From assembly GCA_903926075.1 (NCBI GenBank), contig CAIYHQ010000131.1, positions 1 to 64,000 on the forward strand: 64,000 bases of DNA, in the 5' to 3' direction. The translations under genes were made by a program, and so were the position numbers. Under the pieces are notes generated by a model. It was given only the letters and a program-made list of their open reading frames with translations, did no database searches and was not told where the DNA came from. This stretch comes from an uncultured Methanomicrobiales archaeon (GTDB taxonomy: Archaea; Halobacteriota; Methanomicrobia; Methanomicrobiales; Methanospirillaceae). This document shows, in pieces, positions 27,463 through 37,405 of this stretch. Within the stretch, counting starts at the first letter, position 1; every line of letters begins with the position of its first letter.

Positions 27463-30400
27463 ATGGCAGATGCTATCCGGATCCTCTATGTCGATGACGA
27501 ACTGGGTCTCCTTGAAATCGCGAAGCTTTACCTTGAGGAATCAGGTGAATTTTCTGTTACAACTATCGATTCGGTATCTGCAGCATTAGACCTCTTGGGA
27601 AAAGAAAAATTTGATGTTATTATTTCTGATTACCAAATGCCAGGCAAGGATGGAATCCAGTTTCTTGTTGAAGTAAGGACACGCTTTGGAAAGATACCGT
27701 TTATCCTGTTCACCGGTAAAGGCAGGGAAGAAGTGGTAATCCAGGCTATCAACAGCGGAGCAGACTTCTATCTCCAGAAAGGTGGCGAACCCGAATCACA
27801 ATTTGCCGAACTTTCACATAAAACTCATTCGGCGATCTCCCGGAAAAGAGCTGATGAAGCGCTACTGAAAAGTACCGAAGAACTACATGCTGCCTATGAG
27901 GAACTGGCTGCAACTGAGGCGGCACTCCGTGCCAATTTAGATGAACTAACACTGCAGGAACAGGCGCAGCGGGAGAGCGAGGAGAAGTTCCGTTCTCTTG
28001 CAGAAAGCAGTCCGGATTACATCATGCGGTATGACCCGCAGTGCCGTCATATGTACATGAACCCTGCGGCACTCCGGGTTTCGGGATTATCAGAAGATAA
28101 AATAATTGGCAAAACACACCGTGAAACTGGGTTTGACGAAAGACAGAGCCAGTTCTGGGAAGAGAAGATAAATGAGGTCTTTAAGACAGGGAAACCATAC
28201 CAGACTCAGTTTGAATGGGAAAGTGTCGGGGGACACGTTGTTCTTGACTGGATGCTGACACCAGAATTCAATGATGGTGGAACGGTTCTATCTGTATTAG
28301 GTGTATCAAGAGATGTTACTCATCTCAAAAAGGTCGAGGATGAACTTCTAAAGAAAAACGAGGAACTCCAAATCCATCAGGTCGAGCTCGAGACACAGGC
28401 GGAAGAACTTAGACAGTCTCATCTCGCACTTGAGGAATCGCGGGATAAGTTTCTTGACCTCTATGAATTCGCCCCGATCGGGTATCTTACGCTCAACGAC
28501 AAGGCATTGATTAAAGAGGTGAACCTCACTTGTGCGACGCTTCTTGGGGTTGAACGGAGCACACTCGTCAACCATGGGCTCGGAGGTTTCATTGCTCCAG
28601 AATGTCATGACGAGTGGGACCAGTATTTTGTAAATATTCGGCAACATGGAGGAAAACATACCTGCAATCTAACATTTATACGGAGTGATGGCTCACTATT
28701 CCCGGCATGGTTAGGAGGGATCAGGTTTATCGACGGTAAGGGGGTGATAGCAATTCGTATCGCTATCAGTGACATCACCGAACGTAAGCAGGTGGAAGAT
28801 AAATTGCGAGAGAGTGAGGCACAAAAAACAGCAATCCTGGATGGCATTACCACCAACATTGCCTTTGTAGACAAAGATTTGAAGATTCTATGGGCGAACA
28901 AGGTCGCCGCAGAATCTGTTCACAAATCGCCTACCGAAATGATTGGTTATACCTGTCACACTTTTTGGGCAGATCCAGCACACCCCTGTGAAAACTGCCC
29001 GACATTAAAGGTATTTGAGACAAATCAGTCTGAACATGCAATTATGCACACCCCTGATGGTAGGGTTTGGGACGAGAGGGGTGAGCCGGTAGTTGATAAA
29101 CAAGGGAACCTAATCGGTGTAGTGGAAATCGCCCAGGACATCACTGAACTGAAACAGACAGAAGATGCGCTACGGGAGAGCGAGGAAAAATATCGCATTA
29201 TCTTTGAAAATGCCGGTGACGCGATTGCAATACATGATTTTGAAGGAAATTTTGTTGAAGTGAACGATGTTATCTGCAAACGGTTAGGCTATTCACGTGA
29301 AGAATTATTAAAGATGAAGGCCGGGGATGTAGATGGACCGGTTCATGCCCTGAAAGTAGAAGAACGGATTCAGGAGCTTAACAAAAATGGTCATCTTATT
29401 TTTGAAACAGTTCACATCACGCGGGATGGAAGACAAATCCCCACAGAGGTTAGTTCAATTGTTTTTAATCTTGGCGATAAGCCATTCGTAATGAGCATCG
29501 CCCGTGATATCACTGAACGGAAGCAGGTAGAGGAAGCCTTGAAAAAGAGTGATGAACGTCTACGCTTTATTAGTGACAACCTAACTTCCGGAGTTGTCAT
29601 TGTAGACGCCGAAACCCATACCATTGAATTTGCCAACTTGGCTGCCTCTGCATTATTCATGACTACCTCTGATAATATCATCGGAAAAAAATGTCATAAG
29701 TTTCTTTGTCCTGCAGATGAAGGGGCTTGTCCAATTTCCGATTTAAATCAGGAAGTGGATAATGCCGAACGATTGCTATTGTGCATCGATGGGACAACGA
29801 TTCCTATCTTAAAATCCGTAAAAAGGATCCAGATTGGTGGCAGGGAAAAGTTACTTGAAAACTTTATTGATATCACAGATCAAAAACGGGCTGAAAATGA
29901 ATTACGAAATATCCGGCAACAACTGGAACTTGCCCTCAAAGGGGCAGATGAAGGGATAATTGACTGGAATCTTACCAGTGGTACCATTACCTTCAACGAT
30001 ACTGTTTCCAATATGCTGGGTTATACACCGATAGAATTTCCTAATAATGGTTCAGAGTTCCTCTCTCTAATCCACCCGGATGATCGTATAGAGGGGAATT
30101 CCCATTTTTTAAATCACCTTCAAGGGAAAACACCGGCTTTCTATCACGAGGAAAGGTTTAGAACTGCTTCAGGTGAATGGAAGTGGATTCTTGCAAGGGG
30201 AAAAATTGTAGAATATGATGAACTGGGCAAACCTCAACGATATGTCGGTACTCATGTGGATATCACAGAGCGCAAGCGAATGGAGAATTCACTAAGGGAA
30301 AGCGAGGATAAATATCGATCTCTTGTTGAGCATTCTCTTGAAGGAATTTTAATTCTTGATTTACAAGGTACTATTCTTTTTGCAAATAATGCAGTGGCTC

Positions 30401-31326
30401 ACACGATAGAAAGTGATGATCTCTCTCTACTTATTGGCAGGAATGTGATGGAATTCATCTCACCGGAATCCCGTGAGGATGTAGTAAGGGATTTGATTCA
30501 AGTAAATCAGGGTCATGATGCATACCTTGCTCAGTACAATGCAATATCGGAAAAAGGGAATAAATTCAGCGTTGAAAGTATGGGCAAAATTATCAGTTAT
30601 GAGGGGAAACCTGCAGATCTTATTTCTATTCGGGACATTACCAAACGCAAACAAATGGAAGAAATAATACGGCAGACAAATCGAAAACTCAACCTCCTCT
30701 CCAGCATCACCCGCCATGACATTAACAACCAGCTGTTGATGCAGAGGGGATATCTCGATATACTCAAAAATAAGCAACATGACCCTTCATTTAACGAGTA
30801 TATCCAGAGGGTTATAACTGCGGCAGAGCGAATCTCTGCTTTGATCCAGTTTACCAAAGAATACGAGAATATTGGAATCAATACGCCTTTCTGGCAGGAT
30901 TGCCGAAAACTCGTAGAAACTGCGGTGCGGCAAGCTCCGCTAAAACATGTCATAGTGAACAACGTTCTCCCTACTGGTGAAGACGTATTTGCAGACCCGC
31001 TGATTATCAAAGTCTTTTACAACTTAATGGATAATGCGGTGCGTTATGGAGGGAAGATCACAACAATACGGTTCTATGTGCTTAAATCTGGCGATGATCA
31101 TCTAATTGTATGCGAGGATGATGGAGAAGGTATTCCAATTGAGGAGAAAGAGAAGATCTTCGAACGTGGCTTTGGGAAGAATACCGGACTTGGTTTAGCA
31201 CTTTCTCGGGAAATTCTGGATATCACCGGTATCACTATCCGCGAAACAGGCGAACCAGGGAATGGTGCACGATTTGAGATCACGGTACCGAATGGGAAAT
31301 GGCGTTATGAGAGTGAAGCGAGTTAA
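27463..31326 (+). CDS. REC-(PAS)7-histidine kinase
   Basis: A 1287-residue soluble sensor kinase. The receiver (1-125) has ILYVDDE, IISDYQMPGKDG and FTGKGREE, with YLQKGG where most receivers have K-P. About seven PAS domains follow, most ending in the DIT-(E/D)-x-K linker; the third has CHTFWADPAHPCENCP and the fifth CHKFLCPADEGACP. The kinase core has SSITRHDINNQLLMQRGYL, YNLMDNAVRYGG, EDDGEGI, GFGKNTGLGLALSREIL and the tail VPNGKWRY. It shares a 69-bp identical tract with the paralog at 31686. Sixteen bases upstream of the ATG, including the enolase stop, resemble the flank of the deletion scar at 43857. Confidence 0.9.
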   Translation: MADAIRILYVDDELGLLEIAKLYLEESGEFSVTTIDSVSAALDLLGKEKFDVIISDYQMPGKDGIQFLVEVRTRFGKIPFILFTGKGREEVVIQAINSGADFYLQKGGEPESQFAELSHKTHSAISRKRADEALLKSTEELHAAYEELAATEAALRANLDELTLQEQAQRESEEKFRSLAESSPDYIMRYDPQCRHMYMNPAALRVSGLSEDKIIGKTHRETGFDERQSQFWEEKINEVFKTGKPYQTQFEWESVGGHVVLDWMLTPEFNDGGTVLSVLGVSRDVTHLKKVEDELLKKNEELQIHQVELETQAEELRQSHLALEESRDKFLDLYEFAPIGYLTLNDKALIKEVNLTCATLLGVERSTLVNHGLGGFIAPECHDEWDQYFVNIRQHGGKHTCNLTFIRSDGSLFPAWLGGIRFIDGKGVIAIRIAISDITERKQVEDKLRESEAQKTAILDGITTNIAFVDKDLKILWANKVAAESVHKSPTEMIGYTCHTFWADPAHPCENCPTLKVFETNQSEHAIMHTPDGRVWDERGEPVVDKQGNLIGVVEIAQDITELKQTEDALRESEEKYRIIFENAGDAIAIHDFEGNFVEVNDVICKRLGYSREELLKMKAGDVDGPVHALKVEERIQELNKNGHLIFETVHITRDGRQIPTEVSSIVFNLGDKPFVMSIARDITERKQVEEALKKSDERLRFISDNLTSGVVIVDAETHTIEFANLAASALFMTTSDNIIGKKCHKFLCPADEGACPISDLNQEVDNAERLLLCIDGTTIPILKSVKRIQIGGREKLLENFIDITDQKRAENELRNIRQQLELALKGADEGIIDWNLTSGTITFNDTVSNMLGYTPIEFPNNGSEFLSLIHPDDRIEGNSHFLNHLQGKTPAFYHEERFRTASGEWKWILARGKIVEYDELGKPQRYVGTHVDITERKRMENSLRESEDKYRSLVEHSLEGILILDLQGTILFANNAVAHTIESDDLSLLIGRNVMEFISPESREDVVRDLIQVNQGHDAYLAQYNAISEKGNKFSVESMGKIISYEGKPADLISIRDITKRKQMEEIIRQTNRKLNLLSSITRHDINNQLLMQRGYLDILKNKQHDPSFNEYIQRVITAAERISALIQFTKEYENIGINTPFWQDCRKLVETAVRQAPLKHVIVNNVLPTGEDVFADPLIIKVFYNLMDNAVRYGGKITTIRFYVLKSGDDHLIVCEDDGEGIPIEEKEKIFERGFGKNTGLGLALSREILDITGITIRETGEPGNGARFEITVPNGKWRYESEAS

Positions 31327-31685
31327 GAGGAGACGGATTAGGTTAAACAATTGACTTCAATCTGGTTTATCTTGAAAAATCATTCTGCGAGCTAGTGTGG
31401 TGGTATTTCATTTGCTGTAGTTGACTCCTATCGAACCCGGCTATACATTGGTTATGTTTCCATTACCATAGGTATCTCCTGTTAACGATAAATGGAATGG
31501 GAACGTCTCACATCCACATTGCACAACATTTAACCGTGTATACCCCTATCATCAATATACTAGTGCATTTGACGAAATGTAAAAGGTTTCCTCGAATGCG
31601 GAAAGGTACGCACAGGAAATAAAATTGAAGAAAGGCACATCGTGTGCATGCACTTCAAGGAAAACTATTAGAAAAACGGTGCATA
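31327..31685 (+). other. 359-bp gap between paralogous kinase genes
   Basis: No credible gene, RNA or repeat is seen. Moderate AT content and no strong TATA-like element immediately before the next start. An in-frame GTG at 31644 exists, but comparison with paralogs puts the start at 31686. Confidence 0.6.
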
Positions 31686-34052
31686 ATGGAAGATGCTATG
31701 CGGGTCCTCTATGTCGATGACGATCCAGATCTCCTTGAACTTGGAAAAATGTTCCTTGAGGAACCAGGGGATTTTTCAGTAATAACCATAAATTCAGCTC
31801 TTTCTGCATTAACACTCCTTAATGAAGAAAAATTTGATGCTATCATTTCCGATTATCAGATGCCGGTTATGGATGGCCTTCAGTTCCTTATTGAAGCAAG
31901 GACACGTTTTGGAAAGATACCGTTTATCCTGTTCACCGGTAAAGGCAGGGAAGAAGTGGTAATCCAGGCTATCAACCACGGGGTAGACTTCTATTTACAA
32001 AAAGGTGGTGATACGAAGGCTCAGTTTGCTGAACTAATACAGAAAATCAGGCAGGCAGTACAGCGTCACAAGGCCGAAACAGACTTGGTTAAGAGCGAGG
32101 CTAATCTCCAGGCAATCATCGCAAATACCAACGATATTATTGCGTTGTATGATCCCAAGGTTCGCCTGCAGGTGTACAATCATGCTGCCAGTGAAACGTA
32201 CCGCAGTCTTTTTGGGATAGAGCTGTGTCCCGGCCTTTGTACACTTGACCTCTTCCCTGAATTGATGCGGGGCTTCTGGAATGCCAACAATGCACGGGCA
32301 TTGGCAGGAGAATCATTCTTGATAGAGTTCAACCTGCCAATGCTAAGAGGCGAGGTGAGATTTTTCGAATCTTCCTATAATCCGATCCGCAGGGATGGAA
32401 TAGTGGTTGGTTTTTCGACGTTTACCCGTGACATTACAGAACGCAAGCGGATAGAGGAGACGCTCGCGAAGAGCGAAGAGAAATTCAGGGCTATTGCTAA
32501 CTATACCGTGAACTGGGAGTCATGGTTTGGGCCAGAAGGGGAGTACATCTGGGTGAGTCCCTCGGTATTACAGTTTACAGGGTATTCGCAAGGGGAGATC
32601 CAGGCAATGTCAGATTTCATCTCAACTTTGATAGCGGAAAAAGATCGAATTATGTTTACCGAACGCTTTAGGAAAGCTATCGGTGGTGCCAGTGGGGAAA
32701 ACTTTGAATTCCGGTATCTTCATCGGAACGGCACTAAAAAATGGCTAAATGTATCCTGGCAACCGATTGTCGATATAAATGGTAACTTCATAGGGACCCG
32801 TTCCAGCGGTCATGACATCACTGAAAAAAAGTGTGCTGAGGAAAACCTTATTTCGACATTGAAAAGGACCCAGGACCAGCAGGCTGTGATGGCAATGATC
32901 TCTTTGTCTCCCCTACTCTTTTCAGGAGACGTTGATGCATTATCAGTTATGCTTACTCAAGAGTCATCAGGTGTATTGGGGGTAGAAAGGGTCAGTGTCT
33001 GGCTTTTTAACAATAAAGAGGATGAACTACGGTGCATTGACTTATTTGAGAGATCACAGGATCGACATTCGCGGGATCTAGTACTGAAACGTCATGAATA
33101 TGTAAATGAATTTGAAGCGTTAAGCACGGAAAATTTTATCGATGCCAATGATCCATTGACTGATCCTCGTACAGCTGGATATGTGGAGGGATACCTCAAG
33201 CCGAATCGCATTACTTCAATGTTAGATGCCGTGATAAGGGTCTCCGGGAAGAATCTTGGGGTAATATGCTTTGAACATGTAGACCGTCCTCATCATTGGG
33301 CGAGTGATGAGATTGCATTTGCCTGTCACCTTTCCGACCAGATTGCAATTGCACTATTAAACCGTGATCGCAAGCGGGTGGAGGAGGCATTGCATCAGGC
33401 AAATAAAAAACTCAATCTACTCTCTGGTATTACGAGGCACGATATTAATAATCAGCTCACAGCTTTGCAGGGATATCTCAGTATTTTCGAAAAATGGCAA
33501 CTCGATTCTACATACAGCGATTATCTCAAAAAAGCCAAAAGAACAGCAGAGCGTATCTCTGCGATGATTCGATTTACCAAGGAATACGAGGGTATAGGTG
33601 TCCATGCTCCTGGTTGGCACAATGTCCGGACGCTTGTTGACAATGCGGCAAAGGAAATCCGACTTGGACAAGTTAAGGTGAAAAACGTTATCCCTGCCGA
33701 CACGGAAGTGTTTGCCGACCCGCTGGTTGTCAAGGTTTTTTATAATCTCATGGACAACGCAGTGCGGTACGGGGGGAAGATCACGACTATACAATTCTTT
33801 GTACAAGAATCCAGAGATAATCATCTGATTGTGTGTGAAGATGATGGTGAGGGGGTTTTATTGGATGAGAAAGAAAAAATCTTCGAACGTGGCTTTGGGA
33901 AGAATACCGGGCTCGGTTTAGCCCTTTCCCGGGAAGTTCTTGATATTACCGGAATCACTATCCACGAAAACGGTGAGCCAGGGAAAGGAGCCAGGTTTGC
34001 GATAACAGTGCCAACAGGGAAATGGCAATTATTGGGGTCGAAGGAGAACTAG
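31686..34052 (+). CDS. REC-PAS-PAS-GAF-histidine kinase
   Basis: A 788-residue soluble kinase. The receiver (1-125) has VLYVDDDPDLLELG, IISDYQMPVMDG, FTGKGREE and YLQKGG. PAS domains lie at about 140-260 and 262-390. A GAF domain (about 400-560) has LGVERVSVWLFN and an HHWASDEIAFACHLSDQIA end. The core has SGITRHDINNQLTALQGYL, YNLMDNAVRYGG, EDDGEGV, GFGKNTGLGLALSREVL and VPTGKWQ. The ATG at 31686 (MEDAMRVLYVDD) is chosen over the GTG at 31644 because paralogs begin M-A-D-A-I-R-(I/V)-L-Y-V-D-D. Located between its larger paralog and two DUF4143 ATPases. Confidence 0.9.
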   Translation: MEDAMRVLYVDDDPDLLELGKMFLEEPGDFSVITINSALSALTLLNEEKFDAIISDYQMPVMDGLQFLIEARTRFGKIPFILFTGKGREEVVIQAINHGVDFYLQKGGDTKAQFAELIQKIRQAVQRHKAETDLVKSEANLQAIIANTNDIIALYDPKVRLQVYNHAASETYRSLFGIELCPGLCTLDLFPELMRGFWNANNARALAGESFLIEFNLPMLRGEVRFFESSYNPIRRDGIVVGFSTFTRDITERKRIEETLAKSEEKFRAIANYTVNWESWFGPEGEYIWVSPSVLQFTGYSQGEIQAMSDFISTLIAEKDRIMFTERFRKAIGGASGENFEFRYLHRNGTKKWLNVSWQPIVDINGNFIGTRSSGHDITEKKCAEENLISTLKRTQDQQAVMAMISLSPLLFSGDVDALSVMLTQESSGVLGVERVSVWLFNNKEDELRCIDLFERSQDRHSRDLVLKRHEYVNEFEALSTENFIDANDPLTDPRTAGYVEGYLKPNRITSMLDAVIRVSGKNLGVICFEHVDRPHHWASDEIAFACHLSDQIAIALLNRDRKRVEEALHQANKKLNLLSGITRHDINNQLTALQGYLSIFEKWQLDSTYSDYLKKAKRTAERISAMIRFTKEYEGIGVHAPGWHNVRTLVDNAAKEIRLGQVKVKNVIPADTEVFADPLVVKVFYNLMDNAVRYGGKITTIQFFVQESRDNHLIVCEDDGEGVLLDEKEKIFERGFGKNTGLGLALSREVLDITGITIHENGEPGKGARFAITVPTGKWQLLGSKEN

Positions 34053-34183
34053 AAATATAATTATCCATCAGGATTCAATTTTACGGATTTATAGAAAACC
34101 CGCCTGCTAAAATTTTAAATGGTAAAGAAAGTGTATTTTAACAACATAATTATAATCCAAAAAGTGTATAATTAACACTGTTT

Positions 34184-35482
34184 ATGGAACGAAAAATTTC
34201 AGGTAGGCTCAATAAATGGAAAAATACTCCCGGTCATAAACCACTTCTCGTATATGGTGCGAGGCAGGTCGGAAAGACCTATTCGATACTTGAATTTGGA
34301 AAAAAGCACTATAAAAATGTTGTATATATAAATTTTGAAGCTAATTCAGAGGCTGCAAGAATCTTTAAACGTGATCTCAACCCTTACAGGATAGTAAAAG
34401 AACTTTCCGCATTATCCGGAAAAACGATTCTAACTAATGATACTTTGCTGTTTTTTGATGAAATTCAGTCATGTGAACAAGCCCTGACATCTCTAAAATA
34501 CTTTTGCGAAGACCTGGAAGAATACCACATTATAGCCGCCGGGAGCCTTCTTGGAGTTGCTCTCAACCGGGAACAATATTCTTTTCCAGTCGGAAAAGTT
34601 GAGATGATAACTATGTACCCTTTTGATTTTGAAGAGTTTCTATGGGCATTTGATAGGCTGGACCTTTCTTTACTTATCAGTGAATCATACAATTCTAATA
34701 ATCAGTTGGCACTACATGATACAGCTCTTGATTTTTACCGGCTCTATCTTGTGGTGGGAGGTATGCCAGGTGCAGTTCTCGAATATAAAGAAAGACAGGA
34801 TTTTGATCTTCTCCATTCAATTCAGAAAAATATCAGTGATGCATATATCGCAGATATGGCAAAATATGCCGCCCCGGCAGAAACAACAAAAATTATTGCT
34901 TTGTTTCGTAGTATCCCAGCCCAATTGGCAAAACCTAACCCAAAATTCCAATTCCGGTTTATAAAATCCGGGGCCCGTGCAAATATGTATGAATCATCAC
35001 TCAACTGGCTAAAAGAATCAGGTGTCATTATCATCTGCAATAGAGCTAAAGAAGGAAGACTTCCACTCTCTGTTTACAGTGAGCCCTCATTCTTCAAGAT
35101 CTACATGACTGACACAGGTCTTCTTTCCGCTCATTTCGGCTTACCTGCACATCTTATTTTACAAAAAAGTTCACACCTGGATACTATCAAAGGCGTTCTC
35201 ACTGAAAATTACGTCTGTTTTGCACTTCTTGTAAATGGCTACACTCCATATTACTGGGAATCGCAGGGAAAAGCAGAAGTAGACTTTATTATTCAGAAAA
35301 AATCCGGAGAGGTAATCCCGATAGAAGTCAAATCCTCTGATAATGTGCGGTCAAAAAGTCTTGCTCAGTTTGTTGACAGATACAATCCTGGATATGCGAT
35401 AAGGGTCTCTTCTAAAAATTTTGGATTTGATAATAATATTAAATCGGTCCCACTGTATGCAGTACATTGCATTAAAGACTGA
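34184..35482 (+). CDS. AAA_14 / DUF4143 family ATPase
   Basis: A 432-residue P-loop protein with Walker A GARQVGKT (25-32) and Walker B TLLFFDEIQS (about 90-99). It carries the AAGSLLGVAL sensor-like strand and the YPFDFEEFLWA motif typical of this group. The C-terminal DUF4143 region ends with YYWESQGKAEVDFII...IPIEVKSSDN, matching a PD-(D/E)XK nuclease-like core (E, D, E-x-K). Role unknown; relatives are frequent in variable regions of archaeal genomes. Own promoter region upstream is AT-rich. Followed by a second, distantly related ATPase at 35572. Confidence 0.88.
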   Translation: MERKISGRLNKWKNTPGHKPLLVYGARQVGKTYSILEFGKKHYKNVVYINFEANSEAARIFKRDLNPYRIVKELSALSGKTILTNDTLLFFDEIQSCEQALTSLKYFCEDLEEYHIIAAGSLLGVALNREQYSFPVGKVEMITMYPFDFEEFLWAFDRLDLSLLISESYNSNNQLALHDTALDFYRLYLVVGGMPGAVLEYKERQDFDLLHSIQKNISDAYIADMAKYAAPAETTKIIALFRSIPAQLAKPNPKFQFRFIKSGARANMYESSLNWLKESGVIIICNRAKEGRLPLSVYSEPSFFKIYMTDTGLLSAHFGLPAHLILQKSSHLDTIKGVLTENYVCFALLVNGYTPYYWESQGKAEVDFIIQKKSGEVIPIEVKSSDNVRSKSLAQFVDRYNPGYAIRVSSKNFGFDNNIKSVPLYAVHCIKD

Positions 35483-35571
35483 TTAGCAAATAAAGAAATT
35501 TATTAATGCAGAGCCTACCGATATATCGGTAATATTTAGTGATATATTCCAAACTAAACCGATGAACCTCG

Positions 35572-36879
35572 ATGCAATCTGCAAAAATTCTTGAAATTCT
35601 TTTCTCTTACAATCGTTTTTGGAATACGGGCAGAATTGATCCCGGAATTAAAAGAGATCTTATTTCATCCTGCCTTAACGAGCTTCAATCCAAAGAAATC
35701 ATTGTTCTAAAAGGAGTCAGGCGGTCAGGTAAATCAACCATTATGGCCCAGATTATTCGCTCACTTCTAGCGAGGGGAGAAAAACCCGTATCCATTCTAC
35801 GAGTCAATCTTGAAGAACCCCTCTTCTCACGGGAATACTCTATTGATCTCCTTGAGCAGATATACCGGACATATCGTGAAAGGGTAAATTCTCTAGGGAA
35901 ATGCTGGCTTTTTTTAGATGAAATTCAAAATATTCCAGGTTGGGAGAGATGGGTACTGGGTCGTAGTGAGACCGAAGAAATAAAGGTATTTGTCACCGGC
36001 CCTTCCTCACAGATGCTATCCCGTGAAACCGGGACAAAACTTACAGGCAGAAATATTTCATTTGAGGTTTACCCACTTTCATTTCAAGAGTTTCTCAGAT
36101 TTAACAATATTAATGTTAAAACTGAACATGACTACATTACGCAAAAATCAGGTATTCGAATGATGTTTTATAACTACCTAAAGTACGGTGGTTTTCCTGA
36201 AATAACGCTAAAAGAATCTGACGATGATAAAGAATTACTTCTTAAAAACTATTTCGAGGACCTGATATATCGGGATATCGTTACCCGCCACGAGATACGT
36301 GACGTTGCTAACCTGCGTAACCTGGCTGTATATCTTCTTACTAATGTGGCGAGGCTGACCAGCATCAATAAGTTTAAGAACAATTTTTCAATTTCTCAGG
36401 ACAAAACAGAGAATTATGTATCGGCAATATTAGAAAGCTATCTCCTTTTTACACTTCAGAAATTTTCATATTCACTCAGGAAAAGTATGAGGGCCGGATT
36501 TAAGCCTTATGCAATAGATACCGGTCTTCGTAACCGGGTTGCTTTTGCATTTTCTGAAGACATTGGGTGGCTTGTAGAGAACGTCATCTATTGTCATCTC
36601 AAACGGCAGCATGAAGAAGTCTATTATTATTCAAACGACAGCGAAACTGATTTTATCATTAAAGAAGGGATGAATATAGTAAAAAGAGTCCAGGTTTGGT
36701 ATGAAGATGTATCCGTAACAGCTATACCAGAGAGAGAGATTGCAGGTTTCACAAATTCAATTGAAGGACTTAGAAATACTAAAAATTTCCTTATAACCAA
36801 TGATTACGAGGATATTATCGATATAGGGGCAGATAAAATCCATTGCATTCCAGTAATAAAGTATCTGATGCAAGGGTGA
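35572..36879 (+). CDS. AAA_14 / DUF4143 family ATPase
   Basis: A 435-residue relative of the preceding gene with Walker A GVRRSGKS (48-55), Walker B CWLFLDEIQ (about 114-122), and the YPLSFQEFLRF motif. The DUF4143 part contains ILESYLLF and AIDTGLRN. The nuclease-like end (YYSNDSETDFIIKEG...RVQVWYED) keeps the first acidic residues, but has VQV where E-x-K is expected, so this core may be inactive. Its sequence differs enough from the 34184 protein that recent tandem duplication is unlikely. Confidence 0.88.
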   Translation: MQSAKILEILFSYNRFWNTGRIDPGIKRDLISSCLNELQSKEIIVLKGVRRSGKSTIMAQIIRSLLARGEKPVSILRVNLEEPLFSREYSIDLLEQIYRTYRERVNSLGKCWLFLDEIQNIPGWERWVLGRSETEEIKVFVTGPSSQMLSRETGTKLTGRNISFEVYPLSFQEFLRFNNINVKTEHDYITQKSGIRMMFYNYLKYGGFPEITLKESDDDKELLLKNYFEDLIYRDIVTRHEIRDVANLRNLAVYLLTNVARLTSINKFKNNFSISQDKTENYVSAILESYLLFTLQKFSYSLRKSMRAGFKPYAIDTGLRNRVAFAFSEDIGWLVENVIYCHLKRQHEEVYYYSNDSETDFIIKEGMNIVKRVQVWYEDVSVTAIPEREIAGFTNSIEGLRNTKNFLITNDYEDIIDIGADKIHCIPVIKYLMQG

Positions 36880-36895
36880 TAACTCAATATGCCGG

Positions 36896-37120
36896 ATGAA
36901 TCCGGTTAATGTCCCTAATGATAATCTACTTAGATTAAAAGATAATGCTATCAAGAGGGTCCTGGAAGTGCATAAGATAGAGGATGTTATTCAATTACAA
37001 ACAGTTATTCTAAAAGATCTGTTTTCAATAAGAACTTTTGAGAATGTTAAGAGGGAGAATCCGTCAGGTTTTTTGGCCTCTATCGAGTTGAGTCTTTATA
37101 GAGAAAGGGAAAAGAGATAA
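36896..37120 (+). CDS. Small hypothetical protein
   Basis: A 74-residue open frame beginning shortly after the ATPase stop and ending 45 bases before HicB. The predicted product is charged and helical (VLEVHKIEDVIQLQTVILKD), with no motif I recognise. Codon use is compatible with a real gene, but there is no clear ribosome site. It could be a leftover of a larger gene. Confidence 0.35.
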   Translation: MNPVNVPNDNLLRLKDNAIKRVLEVHKIEDVIQLQTVILKDLFSIRTFENVKRENPSGFLASIELSLYREREKR

Positions 37121-37165
37121 TGATTAGCAATATTATATTATTATAAAAGGATTTTTTTGGTAAAT

Positions 37166-37405
37166 ATGAAATTAACAATACTTTGTGAAAAAGACGAAGA
37201 AGGCCATTATGTCATGGAATGCCCTGATCTTCCTGGCTGCCTTTCTGAAGGGGATACGCTCGAAGAAGCCCTTGAATCGATCAACGAAGCGATAGCCGGT
37301 TGTATTATAAGTCGAGTGAAAACTGCAACCTGTACACTTCTTGACAATCAAACTCAGGATTCTCTTTCTTTCTCCCTGGAAATTCCTGAGATAACCCATG
37401 CCTAA
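37166..37405 (+). CDS. hicB: HicB-family antitoxin
   Basis: A HicB-type protein of 79 residues with the conserved DEEGHYVMECPDLPGCLSEG stretch, then TLEEALESINEAI, the partial RNase-H-like fold of HicB antitoxins. No C-terminal DNA-binding extension is present. ATG at 37166 is preferred to the TTG at 37157. The partner hicA overlaps its end by eight bases, but is damaged, so this antitoxin is probably an orphan remnant. Confidence 0.85.
   Translation: MKLTILCEKDEEGHYVMECPDLPGCLSEGDTLEEALESINEAIAGCIISRVKTATCTLLDNQTQDSLSFSLEIPEITHA

Noticed and set aside
31327-31685. Possible RNA gene in the gap between kinase genes
   Set aside because: No tRNA cloverleaf, no GC-rich stem and no conserved box was found. 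No tRNA or rRNA gene could be supported anywhere in the window.
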